In this document: positions 43,410-51,520 of the stretch, one piece after another
How positions within the stretch are numbered: the first letter of the stretch is position 1
Layout: every line of letters begins with the position of its first letter
NCBI GenBank assembly: GCA_050952845.1
Contig: JBMNLP010000001.1
Location: 1 to 64,000, forward strand
Source: JAGVSV01 sp050952845
GTDB taxonomy: Bacteria; Bacillota; Clostridia; Christensenellales; Aristaeellaceae
Length of the DNA stretch: 64,000 nucleotides
Direction of reading: 5' to 3'
Position numbers and translations under genes: made by a program
The notes under the pieces: generated by a model
The model's input: only the letters and a program-made list of their open reading frames with translations
What the model was told of the DNA's origin: nothing
Databases searched by the model: none

Positions 43410-44912
43410 ATGAAAAAAGCAAAGTTGATACTGGACAAGGACTATGTAATCGACAAGGTCGATCCGCGGCTGTACGGCGCGTTCATTGAGCACTTGGGAC
43501 GTGCCGTATATACCGGCATATACGAGCCCGGGCATCCCACTGCCGACGCGGAAGGCTTCCGGGGCGATGTGATCAGCCTGGTGCGCAAACTGGGCGTGCC
43601 GGTTACCCGCTATCCGGGCGGCAACTTCGTGTCCGGGTTTAACTGGGAGGATTCCATCGGTCCCAAGGCAGACCGCCCCAAGCGGCTCGATCTGGCTTGG
43701 AAAACCACCGAGACCAACGAGGTCGGCCTGCACGAGTTTGTATCCTGGGCTAAAAAGGCGGACACTGAGGTGATGTACGCCGTCAACCTGGGCACCCGAG
43801 GCCCTGCTGATGCCCGCGATGTGGTGGAATACGCCAATCACCCCGGCGGCACGCAGCTGAGCAACCTGCGCATCAAAAACGGCGCGAAGGATCCGCTGGG
43901 CATCAAGCTGTGGTGCCTGGGCAACGAGATGGACGGCCCCTGGCAGATGGGCGCGAAAACCGCTGTGGAATATGGACGCGCCGCCAACGAGGCTGCCAAG
44001 CTGATGCGGTGGATCGACCCTTCGATCGAGCTGGTGGCCTGCGGCTCCTCCTCCTCCCAGATGAAAACCTTTGGCGCCTGGGAGTATCAGGTGCTGGACG
44101 AATGCTATGACAACATCGATTACCTGTCGCTGCACCGCTACTACGGCAACCCGCATAACGACACGGCGGATTTTCTGGCCAGCACCATGGATCTGAACGA
44201 TTTCATACGCACCGTCATCGCCATCTGCGACGCCGTGAAGGGCAAGCGGCACAGCAAAAAGCGCATCGATCTGTCGTTTGACGAGTGGAACGTGTGGTAC
44301 CATTCCAATGAGCAGGACAAAAAGCTGTATAAGGAAAAACCCTGGGGTACGGCGCTGCCGCTGTTAGAGGATATATACAACTTTGAGGACGCGCTGCTGG
44401 TAGGCCTGATGCTGATCACTTTCCTTCAGAACGCCGACCGCGTGAAAATCGCCTGCATGGCGCAGCTGGTCAACGTCATTGCCCCCATCATGACCAGAAA
44501 GGGCGGCGGCGCCTGGGCGCAGACCATCTACTACCCCCTGATGCAAGCCAGCCTGTACGGGCGGGGTACCTCGCTGATGCCTGTGATGACCTGCGATAAG
44601 CATGACACCACCCACTATGAGGATGTGCCGGACGCTGACGCCGCGGCGGTGCTGGCAGATGACGGCACGCTGACGGTGTTTGCCGTCAACCGCAGCATCA
44701 AACATGATATCTACCTGGACATCGACCTGCGTGGCTTTGGCCAGCCGCGTCTGCAGGAGCATTATCTGCTGCACCATGACGATTTTAAAGCTGTCAACAC
44801 TGAGCAAAACCCGGACAACGTTGTGCCCAAAGCTGTGAAGGTGGAGGATGTTGAGCAGGGCATTCTGCTGAAGAAAGCCAGCTGGAACGTGCTGCGTTTT
44901 GTCAAGGCATAA
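43410..44912 (+). CDS. abfA: GH51 alpha-L-arabinofuranosidase
   Basis: A 500-residue intracellular GH51 enzyme. The family opening IDPRLYGAFIEHLGR-like sequence (VDPRLYGAFIEHLGRAVYTG) and TRYPGGNFVSGFNWED are present. The acid/base is E173 in CLGNEMDGPWQ and the nucleophile E292 in LSFDEWNVWYH. The C-terminal beta domain ends SWNVLRFVKA. It removes terminal alpha-L-arabinose from arabinan and arabinoxylan oligomers. AAAGGAGA precedes the ATG. It is first in a rightward operon with the SGNH esterase, PHP protein, MFS transporter and isomerase-like gene. Confidence 0.96.
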   Translation: MKKAKLILDKDYVIDKVDPRLYGAFIEHLGRAVYTGIYEPGHPTADAEGFRGDVISLVRKLGVPVTRYPGGNFVSGFNWEDSIGPKADRPKRLDLAWKTTETNEVGLHEFVSWAKKADTEVMYAVNLGTRGPADARDVVEYANHPGGTQLSNLRIKNGAKDPLGIKLWCLGNEMDGPWQMGAKTAVEYGRAANEAAKLMRWIDPSIELVACGSSSSQMKTFGAWEYQVLDECYDNIDYLSLHRYYGNPHNDTADFLASTMDLNDFIRTVIAICDAVKGKRHSKKRIDLSFDEWNVWYHSNEQDKKLYKEKPWGTALPLLEDIYNFEDALLVGLMLITFLQNADRVKIACMAQLVNVIAPIMTRKGGGAWAQTIYYPLMQASLYGRGTSLMPVMTCDKHDTTHYEDVPDADAAAVLADDGTLTVFAVNRSIKHDIYLDIDLRGFGQPRLQEHYLLHHDDFKAVNTEQNPDNVVPKAVKVEDVEQGILLKKASWNVLRFVKA

Positions 44913-44933
44913 CCGAGAAAGGAAACATATGAC

Positions 44934-45563
44934 ATGAGCATAAAAACCATCCTGTTCCAGGGGGACTCCATCACCGATGCCGGCCGCTCCTATACAGATG
45001 ACGCCGGCTTAGGCAGCGGCTACCCGCTGTTTGTGGCAGGCCGCCTGGGTATGGACAGCCCGGGGCAATGGCGCGTCATCAACCGCGGCATCAGCGGCAA
45101 CCGCGTGGTGGACCTGTATGCCCGCTGGAAGATCGACTGCCTGAACCTGAAGCCTGATGTCATCAGCATCCTGATCGGTATCAACGATGTGTGGCACGAA
45201 CTGGGGTCAAAAAACGGCGTAGAAGCCGACAAGTTTGAGCGCATCTACGGCATGCTGTTAGAGGAAACGGTAGCTGTATTGCCCGATACGCGCCTGATGG
45301 TGCTGGAGCCGTTTGTGTTGCCAGGTGCCGCGACAGAAGCCCACTGGGCGTATTTCCATGAGGAAACTGCGCTGCGTGCCCGGGCTGCCCGCATGGTGGC
45401 GGATGAGTATGGCGCGGTGTTTGTGCCGCTGCAGGACGCCTTTGACGATGCGGCGAAGCTTGCGCCTGCGGCACACTGGCTGTCTGACGGGGTGCATCCC
45501 ACGCCGGCAGGGCACCAGCTGATCGCGGACTGCTGGCTCGCGGCGCTGAACGCGCTGTCATAA
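44934..45563 (+). CDS. SGNH/GDSL hydrolase (probable carbohydrate esterase)
   Basis: A 209-residue SGNH hydrolase with all four blocks: ILFQGDSITDAGRS (nucleophile Ser, block I), NRGISGNRV (Gly, block II), IGINDVWHE (Asn, block III) and LSDGVHPTPAGHQLIAD (Asp-His, block V). There is no signal peptide, so it is cytosolic. Sitting 21 bases after the GH51 gene, it probably removes acetyl or feruloyl groups from imported arabinose-containing oligomers; the leaving group is inference. AAAGGAAAC precedes the start. Confidence 0.9.
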   Translation: MSIKTILFQGDSITDAGRSYTDDAGLGSGYPLFVAGRLGMDSPGQWRVINRGISGNRVVDLYARWKIDCLNLKPDVISILIGINDVWHELGSKNGVEADKFERIYGMLLEETVAVLPDTRLMVLEPFVLPGAATEAHWAYFHEETALRARAARMVADEYGAVFVPLQDAFDDAAKLAPAAHWLSDGVHPTPAGHQLIADCWLAALNALS

Positions 45564-45599
45564 CTGACGTAAAACTCAAATGAATAATGGAGGCATTGC

Positions 45600-46520
45600 A
45601 TGATCAGGCAATCGGCATTTGAACCGGGTAAACCCATTCTCAAAGGCGGGCTGCACTGCCATACCACGCGCTCAGACGGCGAAGGCGCACCCGAGGACGT
45701 CATCAAAATGCACGAGCAGCATGGATACCATTTTTTAGCCATCACCGACCATCGCCTGTACAACCACCGGAATTTTCTGCCTGGGTCGAAGCTCACCATC
45801 ATCCCGGGCATGGAGATCGACTGCAGCCTGACGGACGCCTTAGGGCATTGCCTGCACGCGGTGGCGTTGGGCCCGGAGCCACAGGACGGCAACCTGCTCA
45901 AGCAGGACCAGGCCTTCCCCGGCGGCGCCGTTAAAGACCAGGACGGGTTTCAGCCTTTCCTGGACGAGCTGCATCGCGCAGGCAACATCACCTTCTACTG
46001 CCACCCGGGATGGAGCTGTACGCCCACCCGCAGCTTTGACCGCCTGACGGGTAATTTCGCGATGGAGCTGTGGAACACGGGCTGCGCTGTGGGATGCGGC
46101 ATGGATTACAATAACGAACGCGACTGGGACGAGCTGCTGATGATGGGCCAGAAGGTGTGGGGCGTAGCGGTGGATGACGGCCACAGGATGACGCAGCATT
46201 GCCGGGGCTGGGTGCAGGTGCGCGCCGACAACGCCGTGAAGGACATCTTAGACGCGTTGGTGCAGGGGGCGTTTTACGCATCCTGCGGGCCTGAAATACA
46301 CGACTTTTATATCGAGGATGGCATGGCGCACGTGCGCTGCTCGCCTGTAAAAGCCATATCCTTCAACTGGGGCGGGCTGCCGTACAGGCTGCAGTCGTAT
46401 GACCAGCCTGTAACCAAAGCCTCGTTCCAGGTGCCGCAGCAATACACCTACCTGCGCGTGACGCTGGAGGACGCGCAAGGCCGCATGGCTTGGTCCAACC
46501 CCATTTTCCTTGGTAACTGA
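45600..46520 (+). CDS. PHP-domain metal-dependent hydrolase
   Basis: A 306-residue PHP-family protein. Metal ligands are seen in GLHCHTTRSDGEGAPEDVI (H-x-H and D at about 18-24), FLAITDHRLYNH, IPGMEIDC (E) and FYCHPGWS, with VWGVAVDDGH near the end of the barrel. The last ~80 residues form a beta-rich domain (FYIEDGMAHVRCSP, YTYLRVTLEDAQGRMAWSNP) often fused to PHP proteins annotated as phosphoesterases. Inside a sugar operon it might process a phosphorylated or lactone intermediate, but no substrate is known. It lies 36 bases after the esterase gene. Confidence 0.82.
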   Translation: MIRQSAFEPGKPILKGGLHCHTTRSDGEGAPEDVIKMHEQHGYHFLAITDHRLYNHRNFLPGSKLTIIPGMEIDCSLTDALGHCLHAVALGPEPQDGNLLKQDQAFPGGAVKDQDGFQPFLDELHRAGNITFYCHPGWSCTPTRSFDRLTGNFAMELWNTGCAVGCGMDYNNERDWDELLMMGQKVWGVAVDDGHRMTQHCRGWVQVRADNAVKDILDALVQGAFYASCGPEIHDFYIEDGMAHVRCSPVKAISFNWGGLPYRLQSYDQPVTKASFQVPQQYTYLRVTLEDAQGRMAWSNPIFLGN

Positions 46521-46670
46521 GGGACGTGCCCCGCGCCAACCTAAAACAGCACGCTGTATACGATCCGCAGCGGCGGGCGCAATCAACGCGCCTCCCTGCG
46601 GATTGGTTCGTTATAGGGGGCATGCGGGGGCTGGATTGGCAAGGCGCCAGCGAATAGGAGGATATTGTTT

Positions 46671-47954
46671 GTGCGAAACCGCGCTTCTGGCTTGAACATT
46701 AAAAACCCCATCATCGCCACGCTGATGTCACTGAAAGGCAACCAGCGTGCCTGTGTATGGACGGAACCCTTGTGGGGCATCCCGTATAACCTGTACTTTC
46801 CGCTGGCGGCGGTGTACATGGTGGCATTGGGGCTGACGCCGGTGCAGATTGGCATTGTGGAAACGGCGTATTTTATATCGCAAACCTTCTGGGCCATGCT
46901 GGCAGGCGTATTGACGGATAAGATGGGCCGCAGGATGGCGACGTTTCTGATCGACCTGGTAGCCTGGAGCGTTCCGACGCTGCTGTGGATGGGGGCGCAG
47001 GGGTTCTGGTGGTTCTTTATCGCAGGGGTGTTCAATGGCATGTGGCGCGTGACAGAAAACTCCTGGGGTCTGCTGCTGACAGAGGGCGCACCGGAGGACA
47101 AGCTGGTGCATCTGTACACGCTGGTGTCGGTGGCAGGGTTGATCGCGGGGTTTGTATCGCCGCTGACGGTGCTGTTTCGGCAGAGATATTCGCTGGTGAC
47201 GCTGATGCGGTTTTTATACGGGCTGACGTTTGTCATGATGACGGCTAAGTTCGTCATCCTGTACTTCATGTCCCACGAAACAGAGGTGGGCAAGCGGCGC
47301 AAGGAGGCCAGCCGGGGCGTCAGCGTGTTTTCCCGCCTGTGGGACAGCCGCCACGTGCTGAAAACCATGCTGCAGTCCCGGCGGATCATGCTGACGGTGC
47401 TGATTGTTACCTGCTTTGCCGTCATCAAAAGCATCAACGACAAGTTCTGGCCGCTGCTGCTGACCGATAAGCTGCTCATCCCGGACACCACGCTGCCCAT
47501 GCTGAACACCCTGCGCACGCTGGGCATGCTGGTGCTGTATTTTACGCTGGGGCCCAGGCTGGATATCCGGCGGTTCAAAAAGCCGGTGATGCTGGGCATG
47601 GGGCTGTACGCGGGCATCAGCCTGATGCTGTTCTTCCTGCCGGGTGGTTCGGGCAGCCTATGGCTGGTGAGCTTTGGCGTGGCGGTGGAAGCGCTGTCGC
47701 TGTCCATGCTCAACCCCCTGATTCCGGCGCTGAACATGCAGATGATGGAAAAGGAGGAACGGGCGCGGATGCTGAGCCTGGCGACGATGTTCAGCCTGCT
47801 GATCGCGTCGGCGTTTGCACCGGTGTCGGGCATGCTGTCGGAGCTGAACCGCGGGCTGCCGATGCTGCTGCTGTGTGTGGCGGCGCTGACCGCTGTTTAT
47901 CTGACACACCGTTTGGATAAAGCCAACCCGTTTGCTCCGGAAGCAGCCGATTAA
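46671..47954 (+). CDS. MFS transporter
   Basis: AGGAGG ends nine bases before a GTG at 46671 (427 residues); a TTG at 46665 is too close to the site. About twelve membrane helices are visible in two six-helix halves, with the cytoplasmic loop GVLTDKMGRRMATFLIDL after helix 2 (the MFS G-x-x-x-D-x-x-GRR pattern) and a basic central loop (EVGKRRKEASRGV). In an operon with intracellular arabinan enzymes it should import arabino-oligosaccharides or export a product; direction and substrate are inferred. A 150-base gap with no obvious terminator separates it from the PHP gene. Confidence 0.88.
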   Translation: MRNRASGLNIKNPIIATLMSLKGNQRACVWTEPLWGIPYNLYFPLAAVYMVALGLTPVQIGIVETAYFISQTFWAMLAGVLTDKMGRRMATFLIDLVAWSVPTLLWMGAQGFWWFFIAGVFNGMWRVTENSWGLLLTEGAPEDKLVHLYTLVSVAGLIAGFVSPLTVLFRQRYSLVTLMRFLYGLTFVMMTAKFVILYFMSHETEVGKRRKEASRGVSVFSRLWDSRHVLKTMLQSRRIMLTVLIVTCFAVIKSINDKFWPLLLTDKLLIPDTTLPMLNTLRTLGMLVLYFTLGPRLDIRRFKKPVMLGMGLYAGISLMLFFLPGGSGSLWLVSFGVAVEALSLSMLNPLIPALNMQMMEKEERARMLSLATMFSLLIASAFAPVSGMLSELNRGLPMLLLCVAALTAVYLTHRLDKANPFAPEAAD

Positions 47955-47975
47955 TAAACAGATGAGGAGGATACC

Positions 47976-48815
47976 ATGAACGTAGGGATTTGTATCGGGC
48001 ATAGCCGGGAAGGCATGCCGGGGAAGTTTGCGGACGCCAGGGCAGGCGGGTTCCGGCATGCGCAGCTGATCAGCTGGGCGCCACAGCTGTGGCATCAGGA
48101 GGAAGCCGACAGCATCAAGCAACTGGCGGAGGAACACGGCATCACGATCACCGCGTTTTGGTGCGGCTGGGAAGGGCCCAAGGAATGGAACTTCATTCAG
48201 GGGCCGGAGACATTGGGATTGGTGCCGCCGGCGTATCGCTGGGCGCGGGCGAAAAACCTGACGGATGGGGCGGATTTCGCCAGGCTGCTGGGCGTTGCGG
48301 ACATTGTAAGCCACATGGGGTTTATCCCCGAATCACCCAGCGACCCGCTGTACGCGGGGTTTGTCGCGGCCTTGCGGCATGTGGCGCGGCATCTGATGCA
48401 ATCGGGGCAGAACCTGTTGTTTGAAACCGGGCAGGAAACGCCGGTGGCGCTGCTGCGCTGCTTTGAGGACATCGGGCTGGACAACCTGTATGTCAACCTG
48501 GACCCTGCCAACCTGATCATGTACGGTAAGGCAAACCCGGTGGACGCGCTGGATGTGTTTGGACGTTATGTCCGCGGCGTGCATGCCAAGGACGGGCTGT
48601 ACCCCACCGACGGGAAAAACCTGGGGCCCGAGGTGAAGGTGGGCGAGGGCAAAGCGGATTTTCCGAGGCTTATCAAAGCGCTGAAAGCATTGGGGTATGA
48701 TGGCAGCCTGACGATTGAGCGGGAAATATCGGGCGAACAGCAGAAAAAGGACATCGCCGATACCAAGGTATACCTGGAAAAGCTGATTGCGGAGGTGGAT
48801 GTGATCGGCAGCTGA
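47976..48815 (+). CDS. Sugar phosphate isomerase/epimerase-like TIM-barrel protein
   Basis: A 279-residue protein of the xylose-isomerase-like AP_endonuc_2 fold. Expected metal ligands are E in NLLFETGQETPV, D in YVNLDPANLIMYG, H-D in GVHAKDGLYP and E in LTIEREISGE. Family members isomerise or epimerise free or phosphorylated sugars and inositols. Here it is the last gene of the arabinan operon, 21 bases after the transporter, and could handle the released pentose; classical araA/araB/araD are not in the window. ATGAGGAGG precedes the start. Confidence 0.85.
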   Translation: MNVGICIGHSREGMPGKFADARAGGFRHAQLISWAPQLWHQEEADSIKQLAEEHGITITAFWCGWEGPKEWNFIQGPETLGLVPPAYRWARAKNLTDGADFARLLGVADIVSHMGFIPESPSDPLYAGFVAALRHVARHLMQSGQNLLFETGQETPVALLRCFEDIGLDNLYVNLDPANLIMYGKANPVDALDVFGRYVRGVHAKDGLYPTDGKNLGPEVKVGEGKADFPRLIKALKALGYDGSLTIEREISGEQQKKDIADTKVYLEKLIAEVDVIGS

Positions 48816-48942
48816 GCGCTTAACTATATATTTTGATTTAAATAATACCCATATAACCAAAGGCTAAGCGAGTCGCTGGCAAATGATTTGTTTGGAAAGA
48901 TAATCAAGCAAGCTTTGCTCGAAAGTAAAGGTAGGGGGAACA

Positions 48943-50016
48943 ATGGAAAAAATCAAGATCGGTTGTATCGGCATTGGCGGCATTAGCCGGGGAATCCATA
49001 TGCCCGGAATTGCTGCAAGCCCGGATTTGGAGTTGAAAGCGGTATGTGACATTCGTCCGGAGGCAATGAAATACGCTCGCGAAACGTTTGGTGTTGAAGA
49101 TAAGTATTGTTTTGAAAACTACGAGGATCTTGTGTATTGTAAAGATGTTGATGTGGTTGATATCACGCTGCCCAATCACCTGCATTTCCCCGCTGCTATG
49201 GCTGCCGTACGCGCCGGCAAACCTTATATCTTGGAAAAGCCGGTTACTTTGAACGCTGAAGAGGCTCAGGCTCTCGCCAAAGCTACAGCCGGGGCAGGGT
49301 TAAAAAACATGGTTTGTTTTACCTACCGCTACAAAGCGGCTGTTCGTTATGCACGCGATATCGTTCGTCAGGGCATGATCGGCCGTGTGTATCAGGTGGA
49401 TATGCAGTACTACCAGGCTTGGGGCTTGCCCAAGTTCAACACAAAGCGTGTCTGGCGCTTTAATAAAGCACAATCGGGAAGCGGTGCTTTAGGCGACCTG
49501 GGAAGCCATGCCCTTGATTTAGTGCGCTTCATCACAGGAGAAGAGGTGGAGCGCGTTGTGGGGCACCTGCGCACCTTTACAACCATGCGTCCTTCTCCGG
49601 AAACGGGCGAAATGGTACCTGCGGATGTTGATGATTTTGCCAATTACATGGCAGACATGACGGGCGATATTGCAGCCACATTCCGCATTACGCGCTTTGG
49701 TTATGGGCGCGGCAACTACCAGCAGATGGAAATATATGGCGAGAAAGGCGCGCTGGTTTACACACTTGATCAGGATGGCGATGGCGTTGACACGCTTGAA
49801 GTATGTCTCGATCCGCTTGGTGCAGAGACTCGGCAATTTACCAAGGTCAATATCCCATCCCGCTATCATGTTGACCAAATGCAATGTTTTGCGGACTTTC
49901 TCAATGACAGGGGCGACAGCCTGACAGCAACCATTGAAGATGGCTTGATCAACATGAAGGTGATGGATCAGATCATTCGCTCCAGCGAATGTGGAAGCTG
50001 GCTTGAAATCAAGTAA
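48943..50016 (+). CDS. Gfo/Idh/MocA-family oxidoreductase
   Basis: A 357-residue NAD(P)-dependent sugar or polyol dehydrogenase. The N-terminal Rossmann fold shows GCIGIGGISRGIHMPGI, DIRPEA and DITLPNHLHFPAAMAAV, then the catalytic-domain signature YILEKPVTLNAEEA with the EKP motif. The C-terminal domain has QSGSGALGDLGSHALDLVRF, where the conserved His-Asp acts. The substrate is unknown. It follows a 127-base AT-rich leader and starts a cluster with the ceramidase-like and GH-A-like genes whose composition is somewhat AT-richer than its flanks. GGGGG lies before the ATG. Confidence 0.92.
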   Translation: MEKIKIGCIGIGGISRGIHMPGIAASPDLELKAVCDIRPEAMKYARETFGVEDKYCFENYEDLVYCKDVDVVDITLPNHLHFPAAMAAVRAGKPYILEKPVTLNAEEAQALAKATAGAGLKNMVCFTYRYKAAVRYARDIVRQGMIGRVYQVDMQYYQAWGLPKFNTKRVWRFNKAQSGSGALGDLGSHALDLVRFITGEEVERVVGHLRTFTTMRPSPETGEMVPADVDDFANYMADMTGDIAATFRITRFGYGRGNYQQMEIYGEKGALVYTLDQDGDGVDTLEVCLDPLGAETRQFTKVNIPSRYHVDQMQCFADFLNDRGDSLTATIEDGLINMKVMDQIIRSSECGSWLEIK

Positions 50017-50037
50017 TCTCTTGTCAATGGCTGCGGT

Positions 50038-50076
50038 GCTGTTTACTTGACGCAGCGCTGCTGTGCCTGTGTTCAT
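50038..50076 (+). repeat. 39-bp intergenic palindromic repeat, copy A
   Basis: This 39-base stretch matches 53585-53623 at 31 positions, and all eight differences are transitions. It holds an imperfect stem around AGCGCTGCT and ends GTGTTCAT. A shorter related hairpin lies inverted at 55043-55075. Confidence 0.7.
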
Positions 50077-50120
50077 ATGAACTCACTTAGGGTTCAACAA
50101 TGATGGTGAGGTGCTATAAA

Positions 50121-51506
50121 ATGAGTCGGCTTAAAGCAGGTTGGGGACAGGCGGACATCACACCGCGCGGAGGCCCCGTATCTCTTTGCGGACAGTTTGA
50201 AACCAGGATCACTTCAGAAATCCTTGATCCCATGATGGCTGTGGCGCTGATTCTTGAGAAAGACGGCGTTCGCAGCATATGGGTAGGGTGTGACATCATT
50301 GCTGCCTATGACGTGCTGACAGACGAGGTTGAAACGCTGCTTCTTGAACAGCTTCCGGGTTTTGAGCCCAATCAGCTGGCTATCGCGGGAACGCACATCC
50401 ATACGGGACCATACATCAAGAGAGATGGGCTCCTGTCACTGACAGGGGATAAAGGGCAAAAAGAAGACGCCGGCACCCTTACGACAAAAGCGTGCAGGCA
50501 TCAAATCGCTGAGGGCATTTGCCGTGCAATCATGCTGGCGCATCATAGCCTGGAGGAGAGCGTGCTCGGTTTGTCCGTTGCAAACATCATCACAGGTGTG
50601 AACCGCAGGGTTGTTTACCGGGATGGCTCGGCAAAGATGTACGGGCAGCTCAATACCGATCAGTTTTCTCATATGGAAAGCCGTGATGGGGGCCCGTCTC
50701 AGTTCATTTATGTCCATCGTTTGTCTGACGGCGCGCTGACAGGCGTTGTTTGCAATGTGCCGTGTACAGCGCAATGCGATGAAATGGCAAACTATATTTC
50801 TGCCGATTACTGGGGTGTTGTGCGTGAGCACGTGGGTTCTGCGCTGGGAAAGGATGTGCATATACTGCCTTTATGCCGTGCTGCCGGTGACCTTTCTCCT
50901 CATCCGATGGTCGATCAACTGGCTGGTTTTGATCACAACCGCTGGGGTCGTCAATTGGCGTTGGATTTGGGAAACTGGATTGCTGAAAACATCATCAGCC
51001 ACCAAAAACGCATCCTGCGCCGTTATGATGCGGATACCGTGCTGAAGCAATATGGCACCAAACTCACACTGCCTCTGTGGACAGTGACTGCCCAGGAATA
51101 CCGGGATGCCTGTGAGTATTTAACCAACCCGGACAACTATGAAGCCGATAAAAAGCCCAAGGATTTGTTTGGTTTTGCCAATGCCTGGACGCGAAAGAAA
51201 AGAATGGAGGAACATCCAACGCATGTTGATGTGTCCATACGCGCGACGCGCATCGGCGATATGGTTCTTTTATCCCTGCCTTTCGAAACATACATTGAAT
51301 ATGCAGACCGAATCAGAGCGGCGCTTCCGGAGGTTGTTGTATTTGATGTGCAGTTGGCCTGCGATTGCCTTGGCTATTTGCCGACAAAGCGTGCCGTTCA
51401 GGGAGGTCATTACAGCGCCAACATATTCAACGGGTTATGCAGCCCCGATGAAGGCGGTGAAATCATGGTGAAGGAGAGCGTTCGGATGATCCGGGGCTTA
51501 TTTTAA
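50121..51506 (+). CDS. Neutral/alkaline ceramidase-like protein
   Basis: GAGGTG precedes the ATG at 50121 (461 residues). The N-terminal half resembles the neutral/alkaline non-lysosomal ceramidase domain: AGWGQADITPRGGPVSLCGQ, DGVRSIWVGCDIIAAYDVLT and AGTHIHTGPY with likely zinc-binding His-x-His, then CRAAGDLSPHPM. It lacks a signal peptide and is shorter than true ceramidases (~650 or more residues). Bacterial proteins of this kind are often annotated as alkaline ceramidase but commonly sit in sugar clusters, so a different amide or ester substrate is likely. It lies between the Gfo/Idh and GH-A-like genes. Confidence 0.75.
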   Translation: MSRLKAGWGQADITPRGGPVSLCGQFETRITSEILDPMMAVALILEKDGVRSIWVGCDIIAAYDVLTDEVETLLLEQLPGFEPNQLAIAGTHIHTGPYIKRDGLLSLTGDKGQKEDAGTLTTKACRHQIAEGICRAIMLAHHSLEESVLGLSVANIITGVNRRVVYRDGSAKMYGQLNTDQFSHMESRDGGPSQFIYVHRLSDGALTGVVCNVPCTAQCDEMANYISADYWGVVREHVGSALGKDVHILPLCRAAGDLSPHPMVDQLAGFDHNRWGRQLALDLGNWIAENIISHQKRILRRYDADTVLKQYGTKLTLPLWTVTAQEYRDACEYLTNPDNYEADKKPKDLFGFANAWTRKKRMEEHPTHVDVSIRATRIGDMVLLSLPFETYIEYADRIRAALPEVVVFDVQLACDCLGYLPTKRAVQGGHYSANIFNGLCSPDEGGEIMVKESVRMIRGLF

Positions 51507-51520
51507 TGAGGAGGACAGCC

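Noticed and set aside
43344..44303. 319-residue minus-strand open frame over the GH51 gene
   Set aside because: It is antisense to an unmistakable GH51 enzyme, is compositionally a shadow, and would overlap the divergent promoters.
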